Numbered from the stretch's first letter, positions 8,193-16,605 are shown. The stretch: 37,268 bases of DNA from an uncultured Lachnotalea sp. (GCA_948470255.1 CAOKOS010000021.1:1-37268), one strand, 5' to 3'. The notes: generated by a model from the letters alone, not told the origin. Numbers and translations: made by a program.

Positions 8193-9068
8193 ATGGGATT
8201 TAACTTTGTTTTTGTGGCGGCATTGTTGATTTTATTGATCAGCATTATCATGGGAGGAATACGGGGATTTCTGCGGAGCAGCCTTTCGCTGGCGGCTCTT
8301 TTGATTTCCTGTGTGCTCGTATCAGCATTAAATCCACTTATTACAGGTCTTTTGCGCAGGAATACCGGCTTGGACGAGTGGATAGCGGATAAAGTGGATT
8401 CCGTGATTACGAGTGAATTGCAACGGGGTTTTACGGAGGAAGAGGACGGTACTATCACCCTGGGGCAGAGTGTGACGCTTCCTACCGATGTCCGGCTCCC
8501 CGACGGGACTGTGCTTCCGGCAGGAACGGTGATTCCGGCGGGGACTGTGCTTCCAGCCGGGATTGGGCTTGATGAATTTAAGAAACAGGTGGATAATAAC
8601 CTGTCGGCAGTCCAGCAAAGCAAAATAATTGAAATGCTGCCAGTGCCGGAAAGCCTTAAAAATTCCATTGAAGAAAACAACAATGACGCTGTATATGAAA
8701 TGCTGGGCGTGGAATCTTTTACAGATTATATTGGAAGCTTTGTGGGAAATATATGTTTGAACATCGTAGGGTATGTCCTGACATTTATGATTGTGTTTTT
8801 TGGGCTCCATATCCTGATTCTGGCTTTCAATGTGGTGGACCGGCTGCCCATTGTCCATGGAATCAACCACTTTGCGGGGGCGCTCCTTGGGATTTTTAAA
8901 GGATTTCTGCTTTTGGAGTTTTTATTTTTATTGCTGGTGCCTTTTTCTGCCACATCCTTCGGGGCAAGTGTCCTTGCCCAGATCAATGCCAACGGGCTTT
9001 TAAGGACCCTTTACCATGGCAATTTCCTGATAAAGATTCTGGTGGGAGCAGTGGGAAGCATTGTGTAG
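8193..9068 (+). CDS. CvpA-like membrane protein with hexapeptide-repeat insert
   Basis: A 291-residue integral membrane protein of the CvpA family (colicin V production-like; bacterial envelope maintenance). Two N-terminal helices lie at about 5-24 and 29-50 (ending around VLVSALNPLI), with the Gly-rich GGIRGFLRS between them typical of the family. Two more helices lie near residues 187-215 and 225-255 (GALLGIFKGFLLLEFLFLLL), with the second family motif there. A soluble segment of roughly 130 residues sits between the helix pairs and contains four tandem hexapeptides (P-D/A-G-T-V-L/I). Typical CvpA proteins are about 160-180 residues, so this insert is the distinguishing feature. It is the last gene of its operon. 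Confidence 0.82.
   Translation: MGFNFVFVAALLILLISIIMGGIRGFLRSSLSLAALLISCVLVSALNPLITGLLRRNTGLDEWIADKVDSVITSELQRGFTEEEDGTITLGQSVTLPTDVRLPDGTVLPAGTVIPAGTVLPAGIGLDEFKKQVDNNLSAVQQSKIIEMLPVPESLKNSIEENNNDAVYEMLGVESFTDYIGSFVGNICLNIVGYVLTFMIVFFGLHILILAFNVVDRLPIVHGINHFAGALLGIFKGFLLLEFLFLLLVPFSATSFGASVLAQINANGLLRTLYHGNFLIKILVGAVGSIV
8499..8570 (+). repeat. Four tandem 18-bp repeats encoding PAGTVL-type hexapeptides
   Basis: Four consecutive 18-base units encode PDGTVL, PAGTVI, PAGTVL and PAGIGL inside the CvpA-like gene. Units differ at silent positions. The preceding LPTDVR may be a degenerate fifth copy. Confidence 0.8.
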
Positions 9069-9100
9069 ACGACTGTTTATAGCGGCAGAACTGTTCGGGT

Positions 9101-9297
9101 TTTCGTATGTTGCATTTATACAGGCGAAAAATTTGTTCTTTCGAGTCCAAAACCGTTAAAAAGCGCCGGTACTTAGAATTCTGGAACTGGAAGTGAACAG
9201 AATTCTTTAGTACCGCTGCAGGTTTTTAGAGCGGAAGCGTGTTTTAGACTGAAAGTAACAGATTTTTTGCCGTATTTTTTAAAACGAAGATACGAAA
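9101..9297. repeat. Intergenic palindrome B (about 197 bp nested inverted repeat)
   Basis: The 315-base gap between cvpA-like and rfbA is filled largely by one long imperfect inverted repeat. Outer ends are TTTCGTAT (9101-9108) and ATACGAAA (9290-9297). The arms stay complementary for about 55 bases (left includes GTTCTTTCGAGTCCAAAAC; right includes GTTTTAGACTGAAAG). In the centre CGGTACTTAGAATTCTG (9167-9183) pairs with CAGAATTCTTTAGTACCG (9198-9215) around a 14-base loop. The arms match palindrome A at 5880-5950, and the central hairpin looks like extra sequence at A's apex. It has no coding capacity. It ends 18 bases before the rfbA promoter. Confidence 0.78.
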
Positions 9298-9315
9298 CGT
9301 CAAACGCTTTCGCCG

Positions 9316-9344
9316 TTGCAAACGGCCGGAAGGTGTGTTATATT
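9316..9344 (+). promoter_or_regulatory. SigA-type promoter of the rfb operon
   Basis: TTGCAA (9316-9321) and TATATT (9339-9344) are separated by 17 bases, about 40 bases before the rfbA start. It immediately follows palindrome B. Confidence 0.72.
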
Positions 9345-9383
9345 ACTAATACGTATGTGTAAATAAATACCAGGAGGTGTTTT

Positions 9384-10274
9384 ATGAAGGGGATTATTCT
9401 TGCCGGAGGGAGCGGTACCCGCCTTTATCCGCTTACAAAAGTGACTTCCAAGCAGCTGCTGCCGATTTATGATAAGCCGATGATCTATTATCCGCTGTCT
9501 GTTCTGATGAATGCGGGGATCCGGGAAATTTTGATTATTTCCACACCGGAGGACACCCCTCGCTTTGAGGCGCTTCTTGGAGATGGGCATCAGTTTGGTA
9601 TTGAACTTGCCTATGCAGTGCAGCCCAGCCCCGACGGACTGGCCCAGGCATTTATTATCGGGGAAGAGTTTATTGGAAAAGATTCTGTGGCCATGGTTTT
9701 GGGGGATAATATTTTCCATGGAAACGGCCTCACGAGAAGACTTCGTGCAGCCGCTGCAAAAGAGCGGGGCGCCACAGTGTTTGGTTATTATGTGGACGAC
9801 CCGGAGCGGTTTGGTATTGTAGAATTTGATCAGGATGGAAAAGCGGTTTCATTGGAAGAGAAACCTGCGAACCCTAAATCCAATTACTGTGTGACAGGCC
9901 TTTATTTTTATGATAACCGGGTGGTGGGGTATGCGAAAAACCTGAAGCCTTCTGCCCGCGGTGAGTTGGAAATCACAGATCTCAATAAAATATATCTGGA
10001 GAATGGCGAGCTGGAGGTTACTTTACTGGGCCAGGGATTTACCTGGCTGGATACAGGGACTCATGAGTCTCTGGTGGATGCCACAAATTTTGTCAAAACT
10101 GTGGAAACCCATCAGCACAGAAAAATTGCCTGTCTGGAGGAAATTGCTTACTTGCGTGGCTGGATCAGTAAAGAAGAGCTTATGAAGACTTATGAGATTT
10201 TGAAAAAAAATCAGTATGGCGCGTATTTAAAAGACGTTATGGACGGACAATATATTGATAAGAAGTTTGACTGA
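9384..10274 (+). CDS. rfbA: Glucose-1-phosphate thymidylyltransferase RfbA
   Basis: The first enzyme of dTDP-L-rhamnose synthesis, joining dTTP and glucose-1-phosphate to give dTDP-glucose. The 296-residue protein has the nucleotide-binding signature [11 protein letters not shown] (residues 8-18), [19 protein letters not shown], the metal-site region VLGDNIFHG, and [12 protein letters not shown] near the C-terminal third. Length and motifs are those of an intact short-form RfbA. AGGAGGTG precedes the ATG. It begins a run of rfbA-rfbB-rfbD-glmM that supplies activated sugars for surface polysaccharide and peptidoglycan. Confidence 0.97.
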   Translation: MKGIILAGGSGTRLYPLTKVTSKQLLPIYDKPMIYYPLSVLMNAGIREILIISTPEDTPRFEALLGDGHQFGIELAYAVQPSPDGLAQAFIIGEEFIGKDSVAMVLGDNIFHGNGLTRRLRAAAAKERGATVFGYYVDDPERFGIVEFDQDGKAVSLEEKPANPKSNYCVTGLYFYDNRVVGYAKNLKPSARGELEITDLNKIYLENGELEVTLLGQGFTWLDTGTHESLVDATNFVKTVETHQHRKIACLEEIAYLRGWISKEELMKTYEILKKNQYGAYLKDVMDGQYIDKKFD

Positions 10275-10370
10275 TACCAGTGGTTTTGCTTTGTGCCGGG
10301 AGGAAATACAAAAGCGCTGGGCAGACAGGTATTGTGGTGAAGACAAGAGACTAAAGCGAGGAATGGAAAT

Positions 10371-11393
10371 ATGAAGATTTTAGTGACAGGCGGCGCCGGG
10401 TTTATTGGTGGGAATTTTGTTCATTATATGGTGGATAAGTATCCAGAGGACATGATCGTCAATTTAGACCTTTTGACTTATGCGGGAAACCTGGAAACTT
10501 TAAAGCCGGTGGAGGATAAGCCCAATTACAAGTTTGTAAAAGGGGATATTGCAGACAGGCCGTTTATTATGGAGCTGTTTGAGAAAGAGCAGTTTGATGT
10601 GGTGGTGAATTTTGCGGCGGAAAGCCATGTGGACCGGTCTATTACGGATCCCGGCCTTTTTGTACGGACCAATGTGATGGGCACCCAGACGCTTTTAGAT
10701 GCCTCCAGGGAATTTGGGATAAAACGTTACCATCAGGTTTCCACCGATGAAGTATACGGGGACTTGCCTTTGGACAGGCCGGATCTGTTTTTTACGGAAG
10801 AAACCCCGATTCACACCTCAAGCCCTTATTCAGCCAGCAAGGCGGGAGCCGACCTTCTGGTGCTGGCATATCACAGGACATTTGGAATGCCGGTGACAGT
10901 GTCCCGCTGTTCCAATAATTATGGGCCTTACCATTTCCCGGAAAAGCTGATTCCGCTTATGATCAGCCGGGCGCTGGCGGATGAAAGCCTTCCCGTATAT
11001 GGGAAAGGTGAAAATGTCAGAGACTGGCTTCATGTTTCCGACCACTGCGCTGCCATCGACCTGATTATCCGAAAAGGGAAACCAGGAGAAATTTATAATA
11101 TCGGCGGGCACAACGAACGGACAAACCTGGAAGTGGTGAAGACGATTTTAAAAGCCCTGGGAAAACCGGAAAGCCTGATCCGCTATGTGACAGACCGGCC
11201 AGGCCATGACAGGCGGTATGCCATTGACCCTGCAAAGATTGAGGCAGAGCTTGGATGGAGGCCTCAGTATACCTTTGGTACGGGGATTGCCATGACCATC
11301 CAGTGGTATTTGGATAACCAGGACTGGTGGAAGCGCATTTTAAGCGGAGAGTACAGCAATTATTTTGAAACCATGTATGGAAACCGGCTGTAG
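10371..11393 (+). CDS. rfbB: dTDP-glucose 4,6-dehydratase RfbB
   Basis: The second dTDP-rhamnose enzyme, converting dTDP-glucose to dTDP-4-keto-6-deoxyglucose with bound NAD. The 340-residue short-chain dehydrogenase/reductase has the Rossmann motif TGGAGFIGGNF (residues 6-16), the catalytic TDEVYGDL segment (around 123-130), and YSASKAG with the active Tyr and Lys. The substrate loop SRCSNNYGPYHFPEKLIPL is also present. GAGGAATGG precedes the ATG. It lies 96 bases after rfbA with no terminator visible between them, so the two are probably co-transcribed. Confidence 0.97.
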   Translation: MKILVTGGAGFIGGNFVHYMVDKYPEDMIVNLDLLTYAGNLETLKPVEDKPNYKFVKGDIADRPFIMELFEKEQFDVVVNFAAESHVDRSITDPGLFVRTNVMGTQTLLDASREFGIKRYHQVSTDEVYGDLPLDRPDLFFTEETPIHTSSPYSASKAGADLLVLAYHRTFGMPVTVSRCSNNYGPYHFPEKLIPLMISRALADESLPVYGKGENVRDWLHVSDHCAAIDLIIRKGKPGEIYNIGGHNERTNLEVVKTILKALGKPESLIRYVTDRPGHDRRYAIDPAKIEAELGWRPQYTFGTGIAMTIQWYLDNQDWWKRILSGEYSNYFETMYGNRL

Positions 11394-11429
11394 TAGGCAA
11401 TTTTGGGAAGGTGCGACAGGAGGCAGAGC

Positions 11430-12293
11430 ATGAGAGTATTGGTGACAGGCGTGAAAGGCCAGCTTGGCTATGACGTGATGAATGAACTGAAAAAGCAGGG
11501 AATCGAAGGCATTGGGGTAGACATCGAAGAGATGGATATTACGGATGCAGAAGCAGTGCGAAAGGGAATCACAGAAGCAGATGTGGATGCAGTGATCCAC
11601 TGTGCGGCTTTTACGGCTGTGGATGCGGCAGAGGAAAAGCTGGAGCTTTGCCGGAAAATCAATGGATATGGGACGGAAAATATTGCGAAAGTCTGTAAAG
11701 ACCTGGATATTAAAATGATGTATATCAGTACGGACTATGTATTTGACGGAGAGGGAGAAAGGCCCTGGGAGCCGGATGACGGCCGTGATCCGTTAAATGC
11801 TTATGGACTGGGTAAATATGACGGTGAGCTGGCCATTGAAAAATATGTGGAGAAGTATTTTACAATACGGATTGCCTGGGTGTTTGGCGTCAACGGAAAG
11901 AATTTTATCAAGACAATGCTGCGTGTTGGCGAGGCAAACGGCGCTGTCAGTGTAGTGGACGATCAAATCGGATCGCCTACTTATACCTATGATCTGGCAA
12001 GGCTTCTGGTAGATATGATCCAGACAGAAAAGTACGGAAGATATCATGCGACCAATGAAGGGTTTTGCAGCTGGTATGAGTTTGCCTGTGAGATTTTTAA
12101 GCAGGCGGGCATGGATGTAAAAGTGACTCCTGTGGACAGTGAGACTTATGGAAAAATGTTTCCGACAGCGGCAAAACGTCCGAAAAACAGCAGGATGGCA
12201 AAAGATAAGCTGGATGCAAATGGGTTTGAGCGGCTTCCCGCGTGGCAGGATGCCCTTTCCCGTTATCTGAAGATTCTCGGAAAAAAAGCCTGA
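11430..12293 (+). CDS. rfbD: dTDP-4-dehydrorhamnose reductase RfbD
   Basis: The last enzyme of dTDP-L-rhamnose synthesis, reducing dTDP-4-keto-rhamnose with NAD(P)H. The preferred start is ATG 11430, with ACAGGAGGC upstream, giving 287 residues; the in-frame 11403 start would add an untypical extension. Motifs are the Rossmann GVKGQLGYDV (residues 8-17), STDYVFDG (about 102-109), NAYGLGK with the YxxxK catalytic pair, and RIAWVFG. The third pathway enzyme, the 3,5-epimerase RfbC, is absent from this cluster and must be encoded elsewhere if rhamnose is the product. Confidence 0.96.
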   Translation: MRVLVTGVKGQLGYDVMNELKKQGIEGIGVDIEEMDITDAEAVRKGITEADVDAVIHCAAFTAVDAAEEKLELCRKINGYGTENIAKVCKDLDIKMMYISTDYVFDGEGERPWEPDDGRDPLNAYGLGKYDGELAIEKYVEKYFTIRIAWVFGVNGKNFIKTMLRVGEANGAVSVVDDQIGSPTYTYDLARLLVDMIQTEKYGRYHATNEGFCSWYEFACEIFKQAGMDVKVTPVDSETYGKMFPTAAKRPKNSRMAKDKLDANGFERLPAWQDALSRYLKILGKKA

Positions 12294-12305
12294 CAGGAGT
12301 GGAAG

Positions 12306-13655
12306 ATGGGTAAGTATTTTGGAACAGATGGTTTCCGTGGGGAAGCCAATAATGTGTTGACAGTGGAACATGCCTACAAAGTGGGACGCTTTCTGGGCTG
12401 GTATTATGGAGCAAAAACAGGGCATAAATGCCGCGTGGTGATCGGCAAAGATACGAGACGCAGCAGCTATATGTTTGAGTATTCGCTGGTGGCCGGGCTG
12501 ACAGCTTCCGGCGCGGATGCCTGTCTCCTCCATGTGACTACGACACCCAGCGTGTCTTACGTGGTGCGGACGGAAGATTTTGACTGCGGCATTATGATTT
12601 CTGCCAGCCATAACCCCTACTATGATAATGGGATTAAAGTGTTAAACGGCAGGGGGGAAAAGCTGGAAGACTTTGTCACGGAGCAGATTGAAGACTATAT
12701 TGATGGAAAGTCGGGGGAAATCCCCCTGGCAGTGAAAGAACAGATCGGAAGGGCTTCCGACTATTCCCAGGGAAGGAACCGGTATATCGGTTATTTAATT
12801 TCACTGGCTGTCCGTTCTTTTAAAAATAAAAAAGTGGGGCTGGACTGTGCCAACGGCAGCGCCTTTTCCATTGCAAAGAGTGTGTTTGATGCCCTTGGGG
12901 CAAAGACGTATGTGATCAATAATGAGCCAGATGGAACGAATATCAACAGGGACTGTGGTTCCACTCACATTGAAGTCCTTCAGAAATTTGTGGTGGACAA
13001 TGGCCTGGATGTGGGGTTTGCATATGACGGCGATGCGGACAGGTGTATTGCTGTGGATGAAAACGGACGGGTGGTGGACGGTGATTTAATCCTCTATACT
13101 TGCGGCCTTTATATGAAGGAACGAGGGATTTTGGATACAAATACAGTAGTAACCACTGTGATGTCCAATATTGGGTTGTACAAAGCGTTTGATATTGCTG
13201 GGATCCGTTATGAAAAGACAGATGTTGGTGATCGTTTTGTGTATGAAAATATGGTGAATAACGGGCACCGTCTTGGCGGTGAACAGTCGGGCCATATTAT
13301 TTTCAGTAAATATGCTTCCACAGGAGATGGTATTCTCACTTCCCTGAAGCTGATGGAAGTGATGCTGGAGAAAAAAGAGCCTTTAGGGAAGCTGATTTCT
13401 CCGGTGGAGATTTATCCGCAGCTTTTGAAAAATATCCGAGTGAAAGATAAGCCGGCAGCCAGAGCTGACCAGGATGTGCAGGCGGCAGTGGCCAAGGTGG
13501 AAAAAGCCTTGGGAAACGACGGGCGGATTCTGGTGAGGGAAAGTGGTACAGAGCCGGTGATCCGGGTCATGGTGGAGGCCAGGACGAAGGAACTGTGTGA
13601 AACTTATGTTTCCCAGGTCATTGACGTTATCAAGGAAAAAGGTCATGCAGAATAA
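12306..13655 (+). CDS. glmM: Phosphoglucosamine mutase GlmM
   Basis: Interconverts glucosamine-6-phosphate and glucosamine-1-phosphate, the entry to UDP-GlcNAc for peptidoglycan. The 449-residue protein starts MGKYFGTDGFRGEAN as in GlmM. It has the phosphoserine loop MISASHNPYYDNG with Ser101, the metal-binding DGDADRC, the sugar-binding GGEQSGHIIF, and the phosphate-binding RESGTEPVIRVM near the C-terminus. All catalytic elements are intact. It follows rfbD by 12 bases and overlaps the next gene by 11 bases. Confidence 0.97.
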   Translation: MGKYFGTDGFRGEANNVLTVEHAYKVGRFLGWYYGAKTGHKCRVVIGKDTRRSSYMFEYSLVAGLTASGADACLLHVTTTPSVSYVVRTEDFDCGIMISASHNPYYDNGIKVLNGRGEKLEDFVTEQIEDYIDGKSGEIPLAVKEQIGRASDYSQGRNRYIGYLISLAVRSFKNKKVGLDCANGSAFSIAKSVFDALGAKTYVINNEPDGTNINRDCGSTHIEVLQKFVVDNGLDVGFAYDGDADRCIAVDENGRVVDGDLILYTCGLYMKERGILDTNTVVTTVMSNIGLYKAFDIAGIRYEKTDVGDRFVYENMVNNGHRLGGEQSGHIIFSKYASTGDGILTSLKLMEVMLEKKEPLGKLISPVEIYPQLLKNIRVKDKPAARADQDVQAAVAKVEKALGNDGRILVRESGTEPVIRVMVEARTKELCETYVSQVIDVIKEKGHAE

Positions 13656-14079
13656 GGAAATCAGAAAGAGGCGCCGGATATTTCTGGCGCTCTCACTTTT
13701 GTGGATGGTTGTGATTTTTTACTTTTCCGGCCAAAGCGGCGCGGACTCAGGGGCGGCCAGTGGCTTTTTTGCAGAGATATCCGGCCTGCCGGAATGGATA
13801 ATCCGAAAGGGCGCCCATGTGGTTGAATATGCAGTGTTGGGATTTTTTTTGAAAGGTTTTTTTAATAACATGCCTTTAAAAAAACCGTATCTTCCTGCCT
13901 GGGGGATTTCCGTCCTTTATGCGGCGGCCGATGAAGTGCACCAGATGTTTTCTGAAGGCCGGACACCTGCAGTGGGTGACGTCTGTATTGATGCTGCCGG
14001 GGCGGCCCTGGGCGTGGGAATCATGTGCCTGGCGGCAGCAGTCCGATATAAAAGTACTTCAAAGGAGAGGAGAAACTGA
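13645..14079 (+). CDS. VanZ-like small membrane protein
   Basis: A 144-residue integral membrane protein of the VanZ-like family. ATG 13645 overlaps the end of glmM. Helices lie at about 9-26 (IFLALSLLWMVVIFYFSGQS), 55-70, 80-97 and 110-135. Family landmarks are FYFSGQSG in the first helix, the RKGAHVVEYAVLGF segment (Lys-His-Glu conserved in VanZ proteins), and DEVHQMFSEGRTPAVGDVCID. VanZ itself is linked to low-level teicoplanin resistance; most homologues, including operonic ones like this, have unknown function. Placement behind glmM hints at cell-wall metabolism, but that is inference. Confidence 0.88.
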   Translation: MQNKEIRKRRRIFLALSLLWMVVIFYFSGQSGADSGAASGFFAEISGLPEWIIRKGAHVVEYAVLGFFLKGFFNNMPLKKPYLPAWGISVLYAAADEVHQMFSEGRTPAVGDVCIDAAGAALGVGIMCLAAAVRYKSTSKERRN

Positions 14080-14083
14080 TTTT

Positions 14084-15151
14084 ATGAAACCATGGGAAGC
14101 AAATATCAGGAAGGTTGTTCCATATGTGCCGGGTGAACAGCCGAAAAAGGAAAACATGATTAAGTTAAATACCAATGAAAATCCCTACGGCCCGGCTCCG
14201 GGGGTGAAAGAGGCAATGAAAAATTTTGATACGGATATGTTTCGCCTCTACCCTGACCCTGCGGCGGGAATTTTGGTGGATGCCCTGGCAGGGCGGTATG
14301 GATTAGAGCGAGGGCAGGTTTTTGTGGGAGTTGGCTCCGATGATGTTCTTGCCATGGCGTTTCTTACTTTTTTTAATTCTGGAAAGCCAATCCTTTTTCC
14401 AGATATATCTTATTCTTTTTACAGCGTATGGGCGGAACTTTATGGGATTCCCTATGAGCGCCCTGCGCTGGATGAGGGCTTTTGTATTCGGAAAGAGGAC
14501 TATTACAGGGAAAACGGAGGTATTATATTTCCCAACCCCAATGCCCCCACATCGTTGGCCATGGGGCTTTCTGATGTGGAAGACATCGTTGTGAAAAATC
14601 AGGAATCTGTGGTGATCGTAGATGAAGCGTATATTGATTTCGGCGGGGAATCGGCGGTCCCCCTGATTCAGAAATATGAAAATCTGCTGGTGGTGCAGAC
14701 TTTTTCCAAATCCCGTTCCATGGCCGGATTGAGAATCGGCTATGCCATGGGAAACCAGGCCCTCATAAAGGCTTTGAATGATGTGAAATATTCCTTCAAT
14801 TCTTATACGATGAATCAGACATCCTTGGTGTTAGGAAGAGAGGCTTTGAGGGATGAAGCTTATTTTAAGGAAACCCTGGAAAAAATAAAGTCCACCAGAA
14901 AACGGGCGATGGAGAGGCTTTCTGCTTTAGGGTTTGTATACCCGGAGCCTTCCGCCAACTTTATTTTTGCCAGCAGGCCGGGGACAGATGCAAAAACGCT
15001 TTTTACAGCGCTGAGGGAAAAGGACATTTACGTCCGCTATTTTGATGTACCCAGAATCGACCAGTACCTGCGTATCACCATAGGGACAGATGAACAAATG
15101 GATGCGCTGTTTGACTTCCTGGAAGATTATTTGGGGCAGGATAGTTTATAA
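14084..15151 (+). CDS. hisC: Histidinol-phosphate aminotransferase family protein
   Basis: A 355-residue PLP-dependent class I/II aminotransferase of the HisC group. The start is ATG 14084, just after AGGAGAGGAG; the longer frame from 13919 runs inside the vanZ-like gene and is not credible. Seen are KLNTNENPYGPAP (residues 28-40), VGVGSDDVLAM, FPNPNAPTS, VDEAYIDFG, and the PLP-lysine motif FSKSRSMAGLRIGY with Lys209. Substrate is likely histidinol-phosphate in histidine synthesis. Because no other his gene is near, an aromatic aminotransferase role is also possible. It ends just before the glnA promoter. Confidence 0.88.
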   Translation: MKPWEANIRKVVPYVPGEQPKKENMIKLNTNENPYGPAPGVKEAMKNFDTDMFRLYPDPAAGILVDALAGRYGLERGQVFVGVGSDDVLAMAFLTFFNSGKPILFPDISYSFYSVWAELYGIPYERPALDEGFCIRKEDYYRENGGIIFPNPNAPTSLAMGLSDVEDIVVKNQESVVIVDEAYIDFGGESAVPLIQKYENLLVVQTFSKSRSMAGLRIGYAMGNQALIKALNDVKYSFNSYTMNQTSLVLGREALRDEAYFKETLEKIKSTRKRAMERLSALGFVYPEPSANFIFASRPGTDAKTLFTALREKDIYVRYFDVPRIDQYLRITIGTDEQMDALFDFLEDYLGQDSL

Positions 15152-15155
15152 AATA

Positions 15156-15184
15156 TTGACAAAAAGGAAATGCCCTGTTATCAT
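15156..15184 (+). promoter_or_regulatory. SigA-type promoter of glnA
   Basis: A consensus TTGACA (15156-15161) and TATCAT (15179-15184) are spaced by 17 bases and begin five bases after the hisC stop. The predicted transcript would carry a leader of about 75 bases before glnA. Confidence 0.82.
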
Positions 15185-15196
15185 CAAAAAGAGAAC

Positions 15197-15229
15197 AAGG
15201 GCGTTTCTTCGTTGAGAAGGTGCGCCCTT
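15197..15229 (+). promoter_or_regulatory. Leader hairpin of glnA
   Basis: AAGGGCG (15197-15203) pairs perfectly with CGCCCTT (15223-15229), with a smaller inner CTTC/GAAG stem. The 5' arm could instead pair with GCCCTGTT at 15172-15179 in a read-through transcript, so alternative folds exist. No T-run follows, so a classic terminator is unlikely. Regulation by the adjacent ANTAR protein is possible, but the dual hexaloop ANTAR target was not seen. Confidence 0.5.
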
Positions 15230-15264
15230 ATTAGATTATTGAATAAAAAAAGGAGTTCTGTCAT

Positions 15265-16605
15265 ATGAGTGAAAATAGGTATACCAAGGAGGACGTGATA
15301 CGCCTGGCCGGAGAAGAGGATGTGGAGTTTGTCCGTCTGCAGTTTCCGGACATCTTTGGGGTACTGAAGAATATGGCCATCACAGTGAGCCAGCTGGAAA
15401 AGGCGTTAAACAATGAGTGCAGTTTTGATGGGGTTTCTGTAAACCGCTATGGGGAGTTTGCCAGGACAGACCTGTTTTTACGGCCCGACCTGGATACTTT
15501 TGAAATCTTTCCCTGGAGGCCGAAACAGGGGAAAGTGGCCCGGCTGATCTGTGATGTATACAATGCGGACGGGACACCTTATGCTGCCGATACCCGCATG
15601 GCGCTCAAGCGGGTGGTGGAAAAGGCAAAAACAATGGGATACGTTTTCGAGGTGGAGCCAGAATGTGAATTTTTTCTGTTCCACATTGACGACGGCGGGA
15701 TGCCAACTACCGTGACCCATGAGCAGGCGGGATATTTTGACGTGGGTCCGGTGGACTTTGCGGAAAATGTCCGGCGGGATATTGTCCTGAATTTGGAAGA
15801 TATGGGCTTTGAGGTCCGCTCATCCCACCATGAAAAGGCGCCTGGACAGCATGAGATTGACTTTAAGTATAGTGATGCCTTAAAAGCGGCGGATAATCTT
15901 CTGACCTTCAAAATGACGGTAAAGTCCATTGCCAAACGCCACGGCCTTCACGCCACCTTTATGCCGAAGCCCCGATCCGATGTGGATGGTTCTGGTATGC
16001 ATATCAATATGTCTCTTTGGGATGAAAAGGGGCAGGATGTGTTTTATGACGGGGAAGACCCTTATGGACTCAGCCAAACGGCCAGACAGTTTATGGCGGG
16101 GATTTTAAAACATATCGGAGCCATTACGGCCCTTACAAATCCCCTGGTGAATTCTTATAAGCGGCTGGTGCCGGGATTTGAAGCTCCGGTGTATGCTACC
16201 TGGTCGGCGGAGACGATTTTCGCCCTTTTAAGGATACCGGCTGTGATGGGAAAGCGTACCAAGCTGGAGCTGCGCTCCCCAGATCCTACAGCGAACCCGT
16301 ATCTTGCATTTGCTGCATGTCTGGCAGCCGGGCTGGAAGGTATTGAAAAAAAGCTGGAGCTGTGTCCCAGTATGGATGTAAATGTGTCGGCATGGACAGA
16401 CGAAGAAAGACGGACACTGGATATTGAAAGGCTTCCGAAAAACATGTGTGAAGCCATCGATGCATTGGAAGCGGATGGGTTTATTACAGAAGTCATGGGT
16501 TCCTCCCTGGCGAAACAGTACATCAGTGCAAAGAGGAAGGAATGGGACACCTACCGCAGACAAGTGACCCACTGGGAGATCAAGGAATATCTGAACCGTT
16601 ATTAA
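15265..16605 (+). CDS. glnA: Glutamine synthetase type I
   Basis: Makes glutamine from glutamate, ammonia and ATP, the main ammonium-assimilating step. The 446-residue sequence matches type I enzymes. Early residues include FVRLQFPDIFGVLKNMAI, then SFDGVSVNRYGEFARTDL; the metal and glutamate sites appear in EVEPECEFFLF, HHEKAPGQHEIDFKY and GSGMHINMSLW; NPLVNSYKRLVPGFEAP and LELRSPDPTANPYLAFAA follow. At about 446 residues it is the short (alpha) form typical of Firmicutes, lacking the longer adenylylation-regulated form's extra sequence. It has its own promoter and leader hairpin, and is followed after 30 bases by an ANTAR-domain gene that probably regulates it. Confidence 0.96.
   Translation: MSENRYTKEDVIRLAGEEDVEFVRLQFPDIFGVLKNMAITVSQLEKALNNECSFDGVSVNRYGEFARTDLFLRPDLDTFEIFPWRPKQGKVARLICDVYNADGTPYAADTRMALKRVVEKAKTMGYVFEVEPECEFFLFHIDDGGMPTTVTHEQAGYFDVGPVDFAENVRRDIVLNLEDMGFEVRSSHHEKAPGQHEIDFKYSDALKAADNLLTFKMTVKSIAKRHGLHATFMPKPRSDVDGSGMHINMSLWDEKGQDVFYDGEDPYGLSQTARQFMAGILKHIGAITALTNPLVNSYKRLVPGFEAPVYATWSAETIFALLRIPAVMGKRTKLELRSPDPTANPYLAFAACLAAGLEGIEKKLELCPSMDVNVSAWTDEERRTLDIERLPKNMCEAIDALEADGFITEVMGSSLAKQYISAKRKEWDTYRRQVTHWEIKEYLNRY

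Noticed and set aside
11793-12611. A 272-codon minus-strand frame
   Set aside because: It is antisense to rfbD and glmM, both intact known enzymes.
15197-15229. The glnA leader hairpin as a classical ANTAR twin-hexaloop target
   Set aside because: Only one main hairpin is seen, its inner loop is five bases, and the A-at-1, G-at-4 hexaloop pattern is absent.
15197-15240. The glnA leader hairpin as a Rho-independent terminator
   Set aside because: The stem is good but it is followed by mixed TTAGATTATT, not a T-run.
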